From Serilophus lunatus (Eukaryota; Chordata; Aves; Passeriformes; Eurylaimidae), in NCBI GenBank assembly GCA_013399895.1, contig VXBA01000679.1, positions 228,961 through 292,960 of the forward strand: 64,000 nt of DNA, in the 5' to 3' direction. The translations under genes and the position numbers were made by a program. Below the pieces are notes generated by a model. That model saw only the letters and a list, made by a program, of their open reading frames with translations, made no database searches and was not told the origin of the DNA. Below are positions 27,149 through 40,770 of this stretch, one piece after another (position 1 is the stretch's first letter; each line of letters opens with the position of its first letter).

Positions 27149-27626
27149 CTGCCAGCACAAGGAGCAAACACACAATCAACTGAGGAACACAAGCACCAAA
27201 CAAGATGCAGGGGGATAATTTTATAAGTGTCAGAGATTGATTTGTAGCGTGTGAAATGCTGGCTGACTCTGGGCTCTAACTGGGGGATAGTGGGGATAAA
27301 AAGCAAAGGGCTGATTCATGGCTCTTGGGAAGAAGGTGGTGAAATCTTCACACAGATAAATTTCTCCTGAAGCATAACCTGTAGGGAAGTACTTTGCAGA
27401 TGACTTTAACTGGCAATCTGCAGCTAAATAAAGCCAACGGCACCTGGTCTGAAATCCCAACAGAGAGGGACAGGGCTCTAAGCAGCACAACATGAGCTTT
27501 GGAGATGATTCCATCATCTGCCCAGGCCCTGCAGTGCAGAACTATCACCTGCACTGGTGCTGACACTGCCTTGAGGCCCGAGGCTCCACCAATCCACCCT
27601 CTCGCTTCCTCCAGTGGCTCACATAC

Positions 27627-27755
27627 CAATGCAGCTCCTGCTGAAGGCGTCGTACTGATATCCCAGCTTGCAGTCACAGCGATAGGCCCCGGGCAGGTTG
27701 TGACAGAGCTGCCCTTCCCCACAGCGGTGCACCCCAGTCTGACACTCATCCACAT
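27627..27755 (-). CDS. FBLN2: FBLN2 exon: calcium-binding EGF module 7
   Basis: This 129-base exon starts after CCTGCAG and ends at TGCATTG|GTATGT, phase 1 to phase 1. It encodes DVDECQTGVHRCGEGQLCHN, LPGAYRC and DCKLGYQYDAFSRSC. Six cysteines and the D-V-D-E-C calcium start are present. The donor GTATGT is a little weaker than its neighbours, which mostly use GTAAG. Confidence 0.95.
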
Positions 27756-30700
27756 CTGCAGGGCCAGAGAGAGCAATCTGCTTAAAGACAGTCTGCTTAA
27801 AATCAACATTTACCAAGAGGGACTAAAAAATAAAATTGTTAAATAACAGGAATAGAAACTTCAAGGGTTGTCCTCTGGACAGAAGACGTATCAGCAGCTT
27901 TTCCCCCCTGGTCTTCTCAGAGCCAGCTCTGTGTATCTGTCAGTCAACCCTCTGAAAGGCAGAGCATCATCTTGAAAGTGAAGATGGTGCTGGAACTGCA
28001 GTGGAGATCTTCGAGTATATTGTGCATCTCAAAGTAAACACATACTGATGCTGATCAAAACCTGACATTTAAACACCCCCTTGTGATGTTCTGCCATTCT
28101 GTGAGTCACACCAAGCAAAACAAGAACCAGCCAGAAATTCTGCTCAGCCCTTCAATTAAAGCAATTGCTATTTTCATCTCCAGTTGCCCTTTCAATCTTG
28201 CTCCTGCTGTCTAACTTTTGCTCTTTCTCAATGTTGATCTTTTTTTTTCTTTTCTCAATCAACTCCCATTTAGATATTCCTCATGGCCTCTCATCCAAAA
28301 TCCAATACCAACAAATTAGCTGCTTTTCCACTCACATGCATCACTTCCAATCTCATTTAAACAGCCTCAGATGAGAGCAGAGTTTTCAATACACACTGAT
28401 TTACAAGACTTGCAACATGACTAAATAGCTCATCAGTCTCTAACAAATCCCTCTTCCCATCTGTGATAAGAAGCATCAGAAAGTCTGATTAACCCTCAGA
28501 ATCATTTATTTCTTCAAATATTCTGAGTTCTGCCTTTTTTCCTAAACCACCAGATCTTGCTTTCTTCCAATTATTCACACCTTCAACTACTTTTACAACC
28601 CAAATGCCTGTTCATGTAATAGTAATTAGGGTGGATGTCTAAGGCTGGAGGTTCTCCATAGTGCCCCTATTTGAAGTCATAAATTTAAGCACTAAATCAT
28701 TTCAAAGGTTTTCTGGGCAGTTCTCCTCCAAACAGCCCTGGACAGTGCTGTGGGAAGCAGGCACTTGTTGAGGGAATGACAGAGAAGTGAGAGCAGGAAC
28801 TTGGATTTGGAAAAATGGAGATTATATCAACCCTGATGAGGGGCACTGACAAATACTGTGTTTAGTATTTCAGCAGATTCTCACCTACACAGTCCTTGCT
28901 GGACCAGGCTCAGGGATCGAAGGGAATGCCCCTCACCAGGCAAGGAATTCCTGGCATGTTCTTTCTCCTGAAATACTGACTCCTCATTTTCTTTTAAAGA
29001 TCAGAGGTAGCACCAAAACAAGGAAGTGTCTAATGCAGATAAAATTTTGTGAAGAAGCAGCTTTATTTGTAATGAATTCATGTGTGCAACCATTTCATTA
29101 GTTTGTCTGAAATTATATATTCCATTGTGTTGAGAGTTTAATTAGTTCTGGGGCATTACCCCATCTGAAGTACCACAGCTCACAATACTTGCAGCACTTT
29201 CCTGTTAAATCTAAGAGGTAGCTTTTAATAACTCATTGGCTAAATCAGAAAATCAGAACATTTTAAAGACAGATGAATCCTCTAAACAGAGGAGATGACC
29301 CTACAAGTGTTGTTCTGCTGGAGAAACATGTGCAGATGATGTTTTTACTACTGTGAATAAATCTGAATCAGGAATCTAATTAGCTATTGTAATGCCTCAA
29401 AGAAACTACTCTTTATCTCAGCGAGGGGAAATTAGGACCATATGCTTTTCTTTTTTCTTCTCTGTGCTTTCTGCCTACTTAAAAAAAAGCCATTCAAAAA
29501 AATACAAAAAGATACCGACCAGCAAGAGGGACAGAGTGCACACAGCAAAGACAGAAATCACCAGTTAACATTAAATACGTTTTGCCAAAATTGAGCTGGA
29601 GGAGCCTCCTGCTCCTTAAAGCCTTGTCTAATGTGGAAAGCAGAGACAAAGGACCAGCAGTAATCACAATGCATTGTGTTATCTCCTCCTGCTTTAAGGA
29701 CTGTGTGAACAAGGGCAATTTCCTCCTCTGTCACATCTTTGCACATAGTCATTCTCTTTTAGGAGCAACTGGGGAGAAAAGCTGGATTCCCTCTATACCA
29801 TCAGTTTGAAATTTAAGAACATAACTTGCCCTATATTATAGAATCACAGAAGCATTTAGGTTGGAAAACACCTCTGAGAGCAACAAGTCCAACTGTCAGT
29901 CCAGCAGCCCCGTGTTGCCCTTTGGACCATATCCCCAGGTGCCACATCCACACGTTTTTGGAACATTCCCATGGATGGGGACTCCACATTGCCCTGGGCA
30001 GCCTGCCCTCGTTAGCAGGGTGTGCAAAGGGCTGTTACACTGCAGCCAGGACCTCTGTGCTGCCTTTGAAAGGAATGGCATTCATGGACACATTAGCATG
30101 GTGGGCATCCTAAAAACAATGTCAGGGTCACCACAGTTCAGGTGGTGCAACCATCCCTGGCCCAGCTGGCTTGGCTGAAAAAGGACTGGCTGAAAGGAGC
30201 TGAAGAACTGTGTGCTCACAGCAATTGAGAGAGACAGGACTTTTGGACCTACTGAAATATTTCAGACAGCACTCCATTACCCCAGATTTATGAAACACAA
30301 CCCCTAGAGCTGTATTAGGAAGGTTTCTCAATTTCCTCAGTCACACATATAAATTGTCCCTCTCTTCTGCCACTTTCAAACCTTTCCCACCTTCTCACTG
30401 GCCAAGCATGGTCTGGATAGTCCTGAGGGTAAATCCATGAGGGGACACAGAGCATAATGAAAAGCAAAGAGGTGAATTCAGAAATTCCTGTGGAAATGGG
30501 CTCTAGTTGTACCACTGTTTCACACTGCAAGTTGTAGTCATGACCAAATTAATGGTTGCCAGCATAGCTCCCACCACCTACAGCACCACAAAGCTTATTT
30601 TGTTTATTTGTCATCCTCCCTTTTATTCAAAGGGAAAGTAGGTGGAAATCACTGGGATATCATCACTAACCAAACTGCTGATTTGTCATTTCTTTTTTTT

Positions 30701-31404
30701 TTCCCCCTGCTGACATTTTGTGATTTCCTACCTCATGTAACACAGGGAATTAAGAGAACACACGGCCAGCCTTGCCTTGGGCACCAAGGACTGAGCTTTC
30801 CTTTCCTTTGTGTGCTCATTTACAGAACAAATGCTAATAACAGCCAAAATCTGCTATTCTGAGTGAGTAACTCCCTAAATACACTGGAACAAATACAAAT
30901 CAGGATCAAGCTGCATGCCAGCCTATATGAATATTTCATAGATTCATTCTTCTCAGAATTCTTTTCACAAGGTAGGGGTTTATCCTCAACATCCTCACAA
31001 GTGCATGTAATGGGGAACACCATTAACAGCTCTACAAAGAACATCCACTTGGTGCTACTCTTGTGAGCCCCCAAACTCAATGTTTCTCCTCGGCTGCAGA
31101 TCACTTCACTGACAGAGACATTATATAAAAAAAAGCAAGGGATCATGGTTTTGACAGACAGCATGAGTCAAAAAGTAACTAAATCCCATTCACTCCTGAA
31201 TGGAAGCCAGTGAATCCCTTCTGCAGCCAGGACCAGGGGGAATCCACAGAGCAATCACACATCAGTGCAGTGCCAACAGATCCCTGAGCTGCTGGGACAG
31301 CAGTTTGTTCCTCAAATACATGAGGAATCTGGAGGTAACTCACAACCTCTTTTTAGAACCAAAATGTGTTTTTCCCTGAGCATGGGTCCCTGCCCAGCCC
31401 TTAC
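27756..31404 (-). other. FBLN2 intron, 3.6 kb
   Basis: The intron between EGF modules 6 and 7. It holds the diverged CR1 at 29838-30010 and A/T-rich single-copy sequence around 28400-29500. Confidence 0.88.
29838..30010 (-). mobile_element. CR1 LINE fragment in FBLN2 intron
   Basis: The segment 'atagaatcacagaagcattt', then 'aggttggaaaacacctctga' and 'gtccaact', is a diverged CR1 3' end. It continues to 'gccctgggcagcctgcc'. It has the same orientation as FBLN2 and is older-looking than the GC-rich copies. Confidence 0.82.
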
Positions 31405-31548
31405 CAATGCACCTCGTGCCTTCCTCGTTGGAGTGGTACCCTCTGCTGCAGCTCAGCATGTTCCTCTGGCAGGTGTAAGACCCAACTGTGTTGATGCAGT
31501 TGAATCCTGGTTTACAGGGCTCAGGGAGGGACGTGCATTCATTAATAT
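31405..31548 (-). CDS. FBLN2: FBLN2 exon: calcium-binding EGF module 6
   Basis: This 144-base exon starts after TTCCCCAG and ends at TGCATTG|GTAAGG, phase 1 to phase 1. It encodes DINECTSLPEPCKPGFNCIN, TVGSYTC and a second half ending EEGTRC. The calcium-binding and hydroxylation motifs are intact. The intron that separates it from module 5 is only 295 bases (31549-31843), so the two exons may be recognised almost as a unit. Confidence 0.95.
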
Positions 31549-31843
31549 CTGGGGAAGAAAACAAATTAGAACAGTGAGAGATGCTTTTTACCCTTTCTGG
31601 TCTGTTTTCTTCCAGCTGTCACTTCTTTTTCTTCATTTCATTTTCTTGTGCCCCAAAGATAAGGTGCTGTGGGGAGACTTTCAAATTCAATATTCAATAG
31701 CTTTAAAAGGACAGCAACATTTACATTAAAGTCACAGCAGGGTTTGAGATAAACTACACATCCAAGGTGTCAACAACCCCCCTTGCACAGGCCAAAAGGC
31801 CCAGGAACTGGCCACATTCCAAACTCACTGTGGTCACACTTAC

Positions 31844-31981
31844 CAACACAGTTGCCCTCGGGGTCCTGCAGAAACCCATCCATGCAGCGCTGCTTTGACT
31901 CACAGTAGAACGACCCTTCTGTGTTCTGACAAACAAAGTTGACTTTACAACTGTGAGTCCCTCTCTCACATTCATCAATGT
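31844..31981 (-). CDS. FBLN2: FBLN2 exon: calcium-binding EGF module 5
   Basis: This 138-base exon starts after GATTAACAG and ends at TGTGTTG|GTAAGT, phase 1 to phase 1. It encodes DIDECERGTHSCKVNFVCQN, TEGSFYC and a second half with RCMDGFLQDPEGNC. The calcium-binding EGF signature is complete. The second half is almost identical to the corresponding mammalian module as I remember it, so this is one of the most conserved parts of the gene in the window. Confidence 0.95.
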
Positions 31982-33987
31982 CTGTTAATCAGATCAAGAC
32001 AGCAAATTGGCATTAGTTAAGCTCTCTAACTCTCAGCAGTCTTCATGACTAGTTAACTTCCAGAAGGGAAATTTGGAGGCGTAATTTAAACCACACACAT
32101 GCTGCCAGTGGGAAATCTGAGCTTTAGGTGTGTTTGCTCCTGGACATCCACGTCAGCACAGGCTTCAGGATTTGTCAGGCCCTGGAGCAAATTTGATTCA
32201 GGTCCCTCCTGCCTCGTTCACAGCACCCCTTGTAGCCCACAAATACCAAAATATCTGCAGTTCTAAAACCCTGAGGATCTACAAGAAAACGAGGAATAAG
32301 GTGCTTGTAATAAAATATCAGCCACAGTTTTTCCTAAGCAAAATGGTCTCTTATTCCTTATACAACTCAGGAATTACAAGATGTAGAAACCTCCTCCTCC
32401 AAATTGGGTACTAGCAGGGCACCTTGTTTGAATAGGACTGGGATGTCATTGTGTACACACAGACATGCAGCTGTGTGTTGTGTACACACACATATCCCCA
32501 ACTCTGAAAACTATGCTGAAAAACCCCTGAATGAGGCAGTAGTGTCAGTAACAAATTTTGCTTCTCTTTCTTACTCTGTAGGCAGAGCACAACACCGTTG
32601 TCTCATTTCATATATACGAAGTTATTTCTCAAATTTCATTCACTAACTCCATGCTTGCTTTCTAGAGATATGGAAAACACTTCCTGCAACTTTCAAACTT
32701 CTAAATTTACACCCAACTGCTCTGTTGGTGGAGAAACTGCAGTGTAGAGGCATTGCTTTCACTTTCCACTTGAAGAAACCACACCTTAGGGCAGGCTCAG
32801 CTATAAATGTACCCAAAATTTAGCTCCTGTGAATCTTTTCAAATGGTGCTTTAACATGAGCTGGTTCCCAAGGAGTAACTTCACTGGAAGATAAAGACAA
32901 ATGGAGTCCCCACTCCTCCAGGAAGACAAGGGGAGATCTACTGGCACTTCTCTTTCTCCTCCAACTCCTCATTAAATGTTAAGGTCATGAGGAAACATCA
33001 TCAGCCTCCCACAAGGTACTATATTAACAAGTCTGCTTACCACAGTTATAGACTGAGACAAAGAGGACTGTGGAACTGAGTATTTAATAAATTTCTGCAA
33101 ATTCAACAGTTATCTGTCGGCAGTTTTACACAGAGTAGTTCTGAAATTTTAGTCTTTCTTATAGGTCAGAGTACTTTAAAACAACTTGTAAATTTTATAA
33201 CCCCCCATAATCTGACTTTTAGACTAGAAAGTAAATTAGATTAGCAATAAATGTTAGAAATGCTCTAGAATGAGACAACAGAACAAGACACAAACAGCCT
33301 CTTTAAGTAAACCAAGCTTATGACAGCTGTATAAAAAGGGAGATTGCTGGTAATTTCTAGTTTATAACCTTATGTTCTGTGTCAAAGGCTAAGCTCTTTC
33401 CTTAGGCATCTCTTACTCCAGCTGTCAGGAAAGTGTGTTAAAAATGTAGGAGTAAATAACAGTGACTTCTGCCCTGAAGGCAGAGCACAAGTGTCTCCTG
33501 CTGCAGAGCAGTGGGGACTGATGTTCCCTTCTCTTAGACACCTACAGAGACCAAGAAGAGGAGCGTGAAGAATAACTTCTTTACCCCATGAGCATTCCAA
33601 ATGTAACTAAATGCAGACAGCCCTCCTAAACACAGGCAGGCCCCGGAGCCACTCAGGCTGTGATTCAACAGCAACCAGCCCCAGCCCCTCCAGGGAACAG
33701 CAGAACCCAGCAGAGTGAAGTGGAACTCCTCTCTCAGGGAGATCTCTCTCTAACTCCTTAAAAACAGAGCAAACCCTAATTCATAAGGTTTCATCCATGT
33801 CCTAAATAATTTACAGTTATCACTGGAAACTATTTCAAATAAATGAATGCACACAAGGGGCCTGCAAAGCCCAACATTTCCACAATGCCTTTTGTAGCTC
33901 CAACCCTGACACCCCAGAGCAGCAACACCAAAATGCTTTGTGATCCCTTCCCTTTCCTTTTGAAACAGCTGAAAACACTTGTCTTAC
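31982..33987 (-). other. FBLN2 intron, 2 kb
   Basis: The intron between EGF modules 4 and 5. Nothing else is recognised. Confidence 0.88.
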
Positions 33988-34122
33988 CAACACAGTCTCC
34001 ATCCTTTAGCTCATAGCCTGGCTGGCAGCTCAGCTCCTGGAGGCACTGGAAGGACCCCATGGTGTTGACACAGTGCTCTCTGCGCTGGCACGTGTGTCTC
34101 TCTGTCACACACTCATTGATGT
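33988..34122 (-). CDS. FBLN2: FBLN2 exon: calcium-binding EGF module 4
   Basis: This 135-base exon starts after TCTTGCAG and ends at TGTGTTG|GTAAGA, phase 1 to phase 1. It encodes DINECVTERHTCQRREHCVN, then TMGSFQC and a second half ending KDGDC. D-I-N-E-C and the C-V-N-x4-F-x-C pattern are the calcium-binding and Asn-hydroxylation signatures. It is followed by a long upstream intron (34123-39290) and a shorter one on the 3' side. Confidence 0.95.
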
Positions 34123-37100
34123 CTGCAAGAAACAGTTCAACCAGTCAGTGCCACACTTCAGCAAGTGACCTCCCTCCTCCTGTTCTTTTGGAGGGAGTGA
34201 AAAGCCCAAGTGAAACCATTTCTTCCAAAAGATAGTCAATATAGGCTTTGTTACAGTGGTCTGATGAGTAACTCAAGATCTCGAGAGTAACTCAAGAGAC
34301 ACAAATCACATAGAGATTTCCTTCTCCTCTCCTCTTCCCAAATGGATGGTGCAGGCATTGAGGACAGGGATGGACAGGACTGATTGAATGCAGAGTGGGC
34401 AGAGGATTGATGATCAGCCACTGGATTACTGGATAGGAACCTCTTGGATAAATGAATGAGAAAGTGCTTAATGCTCATTGTTCATCACCACGTTTTCAGA
34501 GCCCAGGCTATTTATCAGTCCTGCTGCTCCAGGCCAGGCAGGCAGGAGCTGCTGGGGTGGGACTGCAAGAAATGGATTCTGAAGCTGCCTGTCCTACTGA
34601 GGTGGAGGCATCCAAACCTTTATTCCATGAGGAATGTGTCATTAGAACTGTAAGAACCTGCAGAGAGGAACCCTGAGGACTCAATCAAGTTTGTAAATTT
34701 GTATTAAAATATTTAAAGAAATCTGATTTCAGCAGGTGAGGTAGGGGAAAAGTTGCTTTTCAAAAAGTCACTTAAATACAGGATTGCAGAAAGCAGAACA
34801 GTTAGGAAAGGAATAGGAAGCACTTCTGATAAACTGGGATGAAATCATCTCAAATTCAGGTTTTCTGAGGTAAATAGTAAAAGCTAGAACAGCGTGATGA
34901 GCAAACACTTAGAAGCAACAAAAAGCTCCCACATTCCCAGCTCTATATAAATCCAGGGAGCATTTGTAGGAGTAACAAAAGCCAAATGTGACCAAGCCAT
35001 TACCAGTCATGTGGCTGCTCTGTGAGTGAAGCTCTTTTCACACTACACAACGAAGCAAGTCTTGCTTTGATCAGATTTTCATGTTGGCTGGAGAACCTCC
35101 CTCTCAGATAGGTACATGAGAGATATACCTTCCCACGTGGAGCATGAAATCAGGAAAAGTAATTTTTAAAAGCTTTTTGTCTTAAAAAATGTGTCAGTTT
35201 TCTACCAACAACTGAGGAGCACCAAAAAATTTCAGTTCTTGATGGACTAACTGGTGACATGCACTGAGTTTTGCAAGGCCAGAACACGAACTCAGTGCTA
35301 TTTCACTTCTCATTTATGTGCGTTCTCTTTTTGGTTTTATTGCCATTCCAAAGCCAGCTGGTCAATCCCCAGCAGGCTCCCACCATCACCTGGATCTCCT
35401 TCTGCCTGCCCCACACAGGGATGTGTCCCTTGTCTGATACTCCCATGTTTCTGCCTGTCCCATGTTTGACACTTCCACAGGGTGCCAGGTTTTTTGTTGT
35501 ACTCAGAGTTTCTACAGTGTTATGTCCTCCTAAAGCTTGCACAGTTTCAATACATCAGAATGAAAAATAAGAGCAATATTGGTGATTTTTGAGGGAAAAA
35601 AGCCACATTCAAAACAAATCAACCAAAAAATCCCTCATGCTGGGAGAATATTAGGTGCTGTGGCAGAATGACCCACCTAACCAGATTTAGTCCTTAAATA
35701 AATTTGAGATGTATTTATTTTCTTAATTTTCAAGAAAAACAGCCCCTTAATAGCACCCAACCCAGTGCAAGTATCTTTACTGACTAAACCACAGATTATC
35801 TTTTCTTGCAAACCAGAAAAAGACCTCTCATATAAACAAATTTTCAACACTACACTGCATCTTATGAACTTTAGTCTGTTCAGCACAATGTTAAAAGAGC
35901 CACCAGAAGGACAATGTGCTTGTCTGAAATACAGCCAAAGAAGGCAGGTAGTATTTCAGCTCACCAGCAGGTATAAGCAGGGTAAAAGAAGGTTTTTTCA
36001 CAGAGGAGGGGAAAAAAATCTAATATAGTTTCATGTTTTGTCCCTATTTTTTGATTCAATTTTCAAATTTCTGAGTACTTGAGAAAACAAGTAGAACTGG
36101 CTGGAACACACTTGAGGACATTAAAATGATGGAAACTGGCAGATCACACACAGGATTTTGGCTTTCCATGAAAGTTTTGTGCACAAGTGACACACTAACA
36201 AAGCCTAAGGACTATGAGCAGGGCTTAAACTTGAGCCTTGGGCTTGCAAAGCTCTGCTCTGTCTTGTCCAGTGTCAGGGCATGAAGCTCCATCTCTGACA
36301 CCAGACCAGCCACCATCCCACCACAGTTCTCTTTTTAGTTTATAAAGTAAACATGCCTTTTTTGGTTAATTTTCCTAATCAAATTTCTAAATGCTCCATA
36401 AAATCCAGAGCCCTGTCTCTCTTCAATCCTGGAAACCAATCCAAGAAGTCAGTAAGATGCCTGACAGAGCACTAGGAATAACAGGAGCTATGTTTGCAGT
36501 TGGAAACACAGTTAATTCCAACACTGGACCCGCTGTAGTATCCACCCAACCCAATTAAGGTAGGTAGGGAAAGATGATATTTGTTAAAAAAAACCCCACA
36601 AACAAACCATGAATAAGAGGAAAAATAATTCAGTACTATATTAAAAAACAGTTACACAGTTAATTTTTGAGACATCTGTGTGTAGGGCAGCACCATTCCT
36701 CGCTTTATGTCAGAATGAAATATAATCATGTAATATCTCTTTTTCCCCTGGAATTGCCGATGAAAACAGCCCCACACACACAATCCCTGAGGACACCAGT
36801 TACTGGCATTTTTGCACAGAAGTATCAACATTAGCCTCACATTAGCCTCATGCTATTTGTGTCAATAAGTACTTTAACATTAAAAAATCATTTTTTAATC
36901 CCATTCTATAAGAATGTGAACTGCAGACTTTTCTTGTCCTGCATCTGGAGTTTCTCCTTATTTTTTTCTCTTCAAATTGATTCAGCTCAGTTTGGTTTAT
37001 GGAATATTTCTGTGTAATTTAGGCATGTTGTTATTTTGCAACCCCCCATCCTGTGCTCAGGCAGAGTCCCTGCAGTCCAGGGGGAAAGTGGCCATTCACT

Positions 37101-39290
37101 GCTCCCTCTGTCAGGAGGGGAAACTGGGATGGGAAAAGCAGAGAAAGGAGAAAAGTAGTCAGCGTGCACGTGTGTGGTGGCAATCACTTTGCCTGGAAGT
37201 CACCAGGAAAACAATTCCCATTATAAACATCCAGCCTGACTCTTATCTGGAGAACATGGAGCTTTCCACCCTACGGGTGTTTTAATATCTGCTCACAAAG
37301 TGACACAAAGGTGGTGTGTGGGAGCTGTTTAAACAGCTGGTGACTCCTCCTCGTGCACAGTTGGCTTTCAGGAATCCTGGATATCTGGAATTTCACAGTT
37401 TGGCTAAAGGAAATTCAACAGATAAAAGGTTATCAGCTGGGTTTTTCTGCTGTGCAAAGATTGTTCCTCCCCTCCCTAAAATATGCAAAGAGTAACATCA
37501 TTAAACCAACAAGAATTTGCAGACAAATTCCCAAAGGTTTCCTCTGGTGTCTGAGACAGCTCAAGGTGGAGCACAAAGGCAATGAGGCTGGAAAAGGACA
37601 CTTCAGGAGAACGTGTTAGTGAACAAAACACAAACCACAGTGTGCTTGTGGCTTTCCCCTTGGACTAGAAAAGTAGGAAAAAATGTTAAATACTGCAAAT
37701 GTGCTCCTGGCACCACACACAGAGCAAAGCTGGACACCAGCAGGGAGCACACAGGGTGTATCTATCCAAAAAAAGAGAGAAATTTCAAAGTTTTCTAGAT
37801 TATTTCGAAGGGCATCTGTAAAAACTTGCATTAGAGGAACACAGAAGTTTGGTATTTAGTGAGAGAGAAAAGAGTCTTCCAGGTCATTTCATTAGCAGTG
37901 CCTGAGGTTTATCTTCTATCAGGCATAATAAACCTCTGTTATAACGCCGTGGGGTAGAGGAAGAAAGTGAATAAAAGGAAGCACTTGGCCTCTGGCACAG
38001 CAGCTCCTGCCAAAGTTGCAGACACACAAGCACTGGTTTAGTTTCAAAAGGCTCCAGGGGGATGTGGAAAAGGACAGATCCATCCTTCCTATGGCAGGAC
38101 TCAGGAGCAGAAGACAAGGAGGGGCAGTTTCTGCAGCTGCTCACCTGCCTGGGAGCACACACACCACAGGAAACTCAGCTCCAGCCTCCAGCTCAGCCTG
38201 AGTGTCTCTGAAAAGCCTCCTTCCTTCCTTCCAGGGATGTGCTCTCAGCCATTTAATTTAAACTAAAAAATTCCATCAGTTCTCCATGCTTACCAGCATC
38301 TCTGATTTCAAAATAAATTAATAACTAAAAAGAAGAACAATCCAATTTTGACAATCTAAGGAAAACCCGGAAGGTGGTAAATCACATTTCTTCTCTGGAC
38401 TCTGGCACTGCAGAAGTTTTCCTGCTCATGCCCACAGGCCACATGGTGCCCATTAGTAAGGTGAGGTCAGAGAGTTTCAAAGACAGAGCTGTGATGGTCA
38501 GAAAAACAATGTGATAAACACACAGAGAGGAGGGCAGGGGTGGAAGAAGGCACATGGATTCACACATGGCATTATAGTCACAGGCACTGCTGTTTCCACA
38601 AATGAATTGAGGCCTCCAGGTACTCTGTTTTTCCAGGCAACTGCTGCAGCCCAGATGCCTCCTAAACCAGCCTCTAGAAAGGTACCCAAAAAGGAAACTA
38701 TGTCATAAGCTTAGGTCTTGGCTGTTGGAAGAAAATTAAATCCTTGTAAATACACTTGTAAAGATCAATTGGTTTCTCATATGGACTCAAAGAGCAGGGA
38801 TGACACAGCAGAATCACGATGCATCTTTGACTCTCACACCAAGAAATCTGTGCCAGAATCAACAAAGGACTAATGTGAGCTTTCAAACCCCATTCCTTTG
38901 GAATGGATCTTTTCCACTGCCCGGACTCATGGAGACTCCTTGAGCTGTGTTCCTGCAGTTGGGTTGTTCCGTGGTGTCTGTGAGGTATTGGCAGTGTCCA
39001 GAGAGAGCAGGGGCTCTGCTCCCTGGTTGAGTTTAGCAGCCATCACCCCCATGGGCTGCCATGGCTTTGCACAGAGTTATCTGTAACCTGAGGATGCACT
39101 GCTGGGGAAAAGCCAAAGAGCACAACACTCATGAGGTGGAGTGGCTGAGCAAATGGTGCACATGTGTTTGTACTCACTCAGATTGAAATGTCAGAGGCAG
39201 GGATGGCCTTTGAGCACAAATGGTTTGAATGCATTGCAGAGCATGAAGAATTATGATGTTGTGGTGAAGGGCTCAAACCTCTCGTCTTAC
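34123..39290 (-). other. FBLN2 intron, 5.2 kb, downstream of the EGF3 exon
   Basis: This intron between the EGF3 cassette and module 4 contains no CR1 that I can see, unlike most introns of comparable size here. A small tandem repeat (attagcctcac, twice) lies at about 36831. Control elements for EGF3 splicing could lie in it, but none is identifiable by eye. Confidence 0.8.
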
Positions 39291-39425
39291 CCACACATTT
39301 CCTATGCCTGTTGAGTATAAAGCCCTCTGCACAGCTCACACTGGGGCTGACACAGGAGAACGATCCCAGCGTGTTCTCACATAACTGGCCTCTGGAACAA
39401 GCCCCTGTGAGGCACTCATCCAAAT
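39291..39425 (-). CDS. FBLN2: FBLN2 exon: EGF-like module 3 (known cassette exon in mammals)
   Basis: This 135-base exon starts after GGTGTAG and ends at TGTGTGG|GTAAGA, phase 1 to phase 1, so skipping it would keep the frame. It encodes DLDECLTGACSRGQLCENTL, then a GSFSC segment and a module end at HRKCV. In mammals the third EGF exon of fibulin-2 is alternatively spliced, and this is the matching position. From memory of mammalian EGF3, the gap between the first two cysteines is shorter here (four residues, LTGA). The Asp/Glu calcium ligands remain. Whether this bird skips the exon cannot be seen from DNA. Confidence 0.94.
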
Positions 39426-40770
39426 CTACACCAGCAGTGGCAGCCAAAAGGGAAAAACAGAACTCTATTAGAACAATCACTGAAATGAAACAACACTTCT
39501 TTCACACTGCACATGTCTAAATGAAGTGTGCTGGAGCTTCCACATCAGCACCAAGCTGTAATAAATGCAGTGTTACACTGAAAATAGGGCTGGGAGAAAG
39601 AGCAAACCCTCAGAGAGCATCTAGTCTTCACTCACACCCCTACGCTTTTCTCATGCCAGAAAGAAACATCCTGAGAAACAGGCAGGCAGTCCCACAGAGA
39701 CAGTTCCAGTGCACCACCACCCTGACCATCACATCCCCACTGCAATGGAGATTATAAATGTACCTTGCTACAATTTAAACTCCCTGGTTCCACTGACATT
39801 TATAAATTTTTTCATTTCCTGTAGGAAAACGGTTGCCTTGAAATGCCCCTTTTGATTCTGACATTAATTAATCAAATTAGCTTTCACCACACTTGAGTAA
39901 GCACTGCATGGTGAATATTTCATCTGGTGATATTAAAATCCCATTTTCTTCACAGACTGTCTGGAATTTCATGAAAATGATTTGTTATTCAATACGATCT
40001 GAGATTAAGAGGGATGTGGATCATTTGTGAGCAATTCTGAGCATCAGAAGCTTCTACTTGCATTTCACTGGTATTGCTCCCATACTTAGAGATTTACAAT
40101 TAAGGTATGTCACAGGGCATTGCTTCTGACCCCCAAATCTGCCCTGGGCAAACATATCCATTGTCATTACTCCATCATGTCCATTTAAAATTTGTATAAT
40201 GTGAATGGTCTTGATGCTGCTGTGGGATTCACTGCTCATCACAGTGCAGGGCTGAGCAACAGGGGCAAGTGGAACACCTGGAGCTGGACCACCTCCCATG
40301 GAACATCCTTTGTGGCTGTGAAGCCCCATTGACCTCAGGTTTTCAAGGCAAGAAGAAGTAAAGCCACACAAGGCAGATGTCAGGGAAGAGCTGTGGCTCA
40401 GGGAGATTCCCAGCAGAGCAAGCCTGCCCACGTCCTGCTCCTGCTCTCAGAATGAAAAGCTGTGTTTCCACATCTCTGCAGAGACCCTGGGGAGGAACCA
40501 GAATGGGAAGAGAAACCAAGAGGGCTGAAAAAAAAGCCTGGCATGTCAGAGGGAAAAAAACCACAAATCCAGGCTTGCCTTCCCCTGAAGTCCCCAGGTA
40601 AGGGCACACTGTGCTTCTGTGGAGCAGATCTGGGATTCCCTCTGCAAACAGTGTCTGTACTGCCATTGTCATTCACCACCCTGAAAATGAGGAATCCTCA
40701 CAGAAACCCCCAGGGCTGTGAGAGATAAAAGTGTTTAAGCACCTCTCTGTGATGAGCCCCAGGCACTTAC

